Below the pieces are notes generated by a model that worked only from the letters and a program-made list of their open reading frames with translations, was not told the DNA's origin and did no database searches. The position numbers and the translations under genes were made by a program. A DNA stretch of 13,932 nucleotides from positions 1 through 13,932 of the forward strand of contig DASVHF010000062.1 of NCBI GenBank assembly GCA_036382695.1, written 5' to 3'. Every line of letters starts with the position of its first letter. Position 1 is the stretch's first letter. The DNA comes from DASVHF01 sp036382695. GTDB lineage: Bacteria; Patescibacteriota; Microgenomatia; Woykebacterales; RBG-16-39-9b. This document shows positions 12,455 through 13,932 of this stretch, one piece after another.

Positions 12455-13033
12455 ATGACTAAGAAAATTATAATAATCGCACTAGTTTTAATTGTTTTAG
12501 TTGTTTTGGTTTGTGTGGTTGTTGCCAAGCTCTACCATCCAAAAAATAATACCAATAACACTACCAGCAATAACAACGTCACCCAAAACATAAACAGCAA
12601 TAACGAAATCAGTAGTTCACAAAGCGAGGGGAGTCTAGGGAACCACAAATGTCTTTCAAAATTTAGAGTTGAGAAGAGTGTGAGCTATTCTGGTGACCCG
12701 GAGATATTAAAATTAGATTTCTTCCAGTCGTTTAGCAGTGGTGCCTTTTTCGGCAAAATTAAGGATTATCGACCAGAACAAAATAAACAATTTGCTGCTT
12801 TTATGAACCAGTTGATGCAAGAAAAAAAGGTTACGACTTACGAGCATTTAAGGGCTGATGTCTGCCTTTACAACCAGGATTTGTTGAATCCAGAAAATGG
12901 CGCTAGTCTAAATTACTACGTCGAGCATTATTATTGTACGAATCATTGTCAGACCGGTAATTACGAAATCCGGGTTGATTTAGATGCTATTGGAAACTTC
13001 GTGGGATACAGACGGGGTGACAATGTATATTAA
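12455..13033 (+). CDS. Membrane-anchored exported protein with N/S-rich linker and four cysteines
   Basis: The 192-residue protein has a basic start (MTKK), a long membrane helix (5-25), a low-complexity Asn/Ser/Thr linker (31-60) and a C-terminal domain (64-192). Outside the helix it has exactly four cysteines (C66, C137, C161, C165; the last two in YYCTNHCQTG), enough for two disulfides. The domain is mixed alpha/beta by eye, with a helix around 108-133. I recognise no family. The Asn-rich linker suggests a surface-exposed head held away from the membrane. It begins 91 bp after the previous gene with its own TATAAT box and no SD. The promoter of the next gene overlaps its 3' end. Confidence 0.75.
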   Translation: MTKKIIIIALVLIVLVVLVCVVVAKLYHPKNNTNNTTSNNNVTQNINSNNEISSSQSEGSLGNHKCLSKFRVEKSVSYSGDPEILKLDFFQSFSSGAFFGKIKDYRPEQNKQFAAFMNQLMQEKKVTTYEHLRADVCLYNQDLLNPENGASLNYYVEHYYCTNHCQTGNYEIRVDLDAIGNFVGYRRGDNVY

Positions 13034-13044
13034 TCTTATATAAT
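13017..13044 (+). promoter_or_regulatory. Promoter of the 13059 gene, overlapping the end of the previous gene
   Basis: -35 GTGACA (13017-13022, 5/6) lies in the last codons of the 12455 gene. After a 16-bp spacer comes -10 TATAAT (13039-13044), 14 nt before the ATG at 13059. The neighbour is only 25 bp away, yet the gene still has a full promoter. Confidence 0.6.
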
Positions 13045-13058
13045 TTAATTACACCTGT

Positions 13059-13628
13059 ATGATAGAGGACACGGCCAAGAAAATATTTGACTTCTTACAT
13101 CAATTTTATTCTGATCGGCTGTACCCCGCAGCTATTTCCGTCTTGAGATTTTTGGTTAACAACAGGGATGCTATCTGGATTTTAATAGCAGTAGTTGTGG
13201 TTCTGGCAATCGTTAGAAGTAAGGTAAAGTTCGTAAATTCCCACAGAATTCTACCTAAAGTTATAGATGCTGTAAGTGGCTGTTTAGTAGTACTCATCCT
13301 CCTTGTTGCCTTTTTTCGCTTTGGTCCTACCGTATCAGATTATTTAGATAAGTACGACTCCGATTCCGAATCGTCAACAACTACAACTTCGCAACCGCAA
13401 TCGACCTCACAAAACCAAAGCACTTCAAACCAAAGTCAGCAGACAACTACCCCGCAAACTACAAAACAATTATATTACTTTGTAGGCTGTTCCAACTGTT
13501 ATGCTGAAGGTTGCAGACGCAACGGCTATAGCTATGGCGGCTACAGCGCCGAATACTGGAACTATTACCGAAATGTCTGTCGAAGCTGTTCTTGCTCCGA
13601 CTTCAAAAGCCAATCTTTCTGGAGGTAA
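13059..13628 (+). CDS. Two-helix membrane protein with S/T/Q linker and six-cysteine C-terminal domain
   Basis: 189 residues. Two membrane helices (about 38-53 and 71-88) are separated by a strongly basic loop (RSKVKFVNSHRILPK), which by the positive-inside rule is cytoplasmic and places both ends outside. After the second helix comes an acidic stretch, then a Ser/Thr/Gln low-complexity linker (102-137). The compact C-terminal domain (138-189) has six cysteines, C144, C147, C151, C174, C177 and C179, spaced C-x2-C-x3-C-x22-C-x2-C-x-C, with a Tyr/Gly-rich middle (NGYSYGGYSAEYWNYYRN). The spacing could serve three disulfides or a metal site; outside the cell disulfides are more likely. I do not recognise the family. 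No SD is seen; TATAAT lies 14 nt upstream. Confidence 0.75.
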   Translation: MIEDTAKKIFDFLHQFYSDRLYPAAISVLRFLVNNRDAIWILIAVVVVLAIVRSKVKFVNSHRILPKVIDAVSGCLVVLILLVAFFRFGPTVSDYLDKYDSDSESSTTTTSQPQSTSQNQSTSNQSQQTTTPQTTKQLYYFVGCSNCYAEGCRRNGYSYGGYSAEYWNYYRNVCRSCSCSDFKSQSFWR

Positions 13629-13684
13629 CTTCGGCGAAAATTGCTAAAGCACTCGGTGTTTCAATTGAAGAATTGTTAAAATAA
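13622..13684 (+). pseudogene. C-terminal remnant of an XRE-type HTH regulator
   Basis: In a frame different from the preceding gene, the last 21 codons before the TAA at 13682-13684 read EVTSAKIAKALGVSIEELLK. The part KIAKALGVSIEELLK is the hallmark last helix of XRE/Cro-type HTH domains (usually preceded by P-x-x-x-x-L). No start codon or upstream HTH helices are found in the frame, so it looks like the tail of a regulator otherwise deleted or overwritten by the end of the 13059 gene. The -35 box of the next gene (13665-13670) lies inside it. Chance resemblance is unlikely but possible. Confidence 0.55.
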
Positions 13685-13693
13685 TTTTATACT
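13665..13693 (+). promoter_or_regulatory. Promoter of the 13713 gene
   Basis: -35 TTGAAG (13665-13670), 17-bp spacer, -10 TATACT (13688-13693), 19 nt before the ATG at 13713. The -35 box falls within the XRE-like remnant. No SD is seen in the short AT-rich leader. Confidence 0.55.
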
Positions 13694-13712
13694 TAATTTT
13701 TAATTTAAAACT

Positions 13713-13932
13713 ATGAAGAAAATCATAAATTTACTTGCAGTAACAGCGATTATTTTGTCAGGATATATTCTTTTTGCCTCTTCTGCCCATGCCGATCTGA
13801 TGAACCCAGATTTTTTAACAAAAAAATGTAATGCTGGAGAAAAAGAAATCGTATGTAGCTATAGCAGTAAGGAACCATTCGGATCTAGAACTACTGATGA
13901 ATGTAAGAAATACGCCAACAATTCTAATTACT
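13713..13932 (+). CDS. Secreted cysteine-containing protein, partial (cut by right window edge)
   Basis: Only the first 73 codons are in the window. A signal peptide is clear: MKKIINLLAVTAII, a hydrophobic core to about residue 23, and a likely cleavage after AHA (residue 27). The mature part begins DLMNPDFLTKKCNAGEKEIVCSY and contains three cysteines so far (C39, C48, C64), with SYSSKEPFGSRTTDECKKY between the second and third. Regularly placed cysteines in a secreted protein suggest disulfides. I do not recognise a named family. It is the third cysteine-bearing exported protein in a row, each with its own promoter. Confidence 0.75.
   Translation, partial: MKKIINLLAVTAIILSGYILFASSAHADLMNPDFLTKKCNAGEKEIVCSYSSKEPFGSRTTDECKKYANNSNY

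Noticed and set aside
1..13932. Use of an alternative genetic code (UGA read as Gly), as in some CPR lineages
   Set aside because: The 9170 gene ends naturally at UGA right after its last conserved segment, other genes end at UAA/UAG, and no conserved frame continues through a UGA.

Overview
The window reads as bacterial chromosome, most likely from a Candidate Phyla Radiation (Patescibacteria) organism. This is an inference from four things: AT-rich compact genes, many short single-membrane-span or secreted proteins without clear homologues, scarce Shine-Dalgarno (SD) sites outside a few genes, and several -10 boxes placed only about 6-14 nt before a start codon. UGA is used as a stop (end of the 9170 gene), so the standard bacterial code fits. 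I see no rRNA, tRNA, CRISPR array, transposase, integrase or phage structural module. No gene-free stretch exceeds 300 bp. The longest gaps are 1245-1480 (divergent promoter region), 4282-4485 (promoter plus leader) and 8063-8207 (divergent promoter/repeat region).

Left part, minus strand: a soluble sensor histidine kinase (303-1244) and its response regulator (1-290, cut by the window edge) form a two-gene operon behind a good sigma-70-type promoter with a perfect dyad just downstream. Reading the other way are an alpha/beta hydrolase (1481-2134), a membrane-anchored rhodanese (2197-2652), an MFS-type transporter (2732-3853) and a small four-helix membrane protein (3910-4281).

Middle part: an almost consensus promoter drives a secreted protein with five exact-length decapeptide repeats and a tail-fibre-like C-terminus (4486-5199), followed closely by a membrane-anchored PsbP-like protein (5217-5843). 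A second PsbP-like protein (5936-6505) faces a convergent multi-pass GT-C-like membrane enzyme (8062-6527). The starts of these two convergent genes are each preceded by the same compound palindrome, identical over 32 bp and in opposite orientation. A third, larger PsbP-like protein with an extra C-terminal domain (8208-9152) is followed by a signal-peptidase-I-like protein that appears to lack both catalytic residues (9170-9571), then a five-helix membrane protein (9672-10157).

Right part: the ribosome-assembly GTPase RsgA, whose conserved N-terminus implies a non-AUG start, then a run of cell-envelope proteins of unknown function. These are a membrane-anchored beta-sandwich-like protein (11413-12363), an N/S-linker protein with four extracytoplasmic cysteines (12455-13033), a two-helix protein with a six-cysteine C-terminal domain (13059-13628), an out-of-frame tail of an XRE-type regulator (about 13622-13684), and a secreted protein running off the right edge (from 13713). 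Each of these genes seems to have its own promoter close to the start codon.

Taken together, the window is mainly an envelope/surface gene neighbourhood (anchored PsbP-like domains, GT-C enzyme, degenerate signal peptidase, cysteine-bearing exported domains) next to a two-component system and one housekeeping GTPase. The least ordinary signals are the duplicated 46-bp compound palindrome, the short-leader promoter architecture, short repeats shared among the 9.6-11.4 kb intergenic regions, the non-AUG rsgA start and the catalytically dead signal-peptidase homologue.
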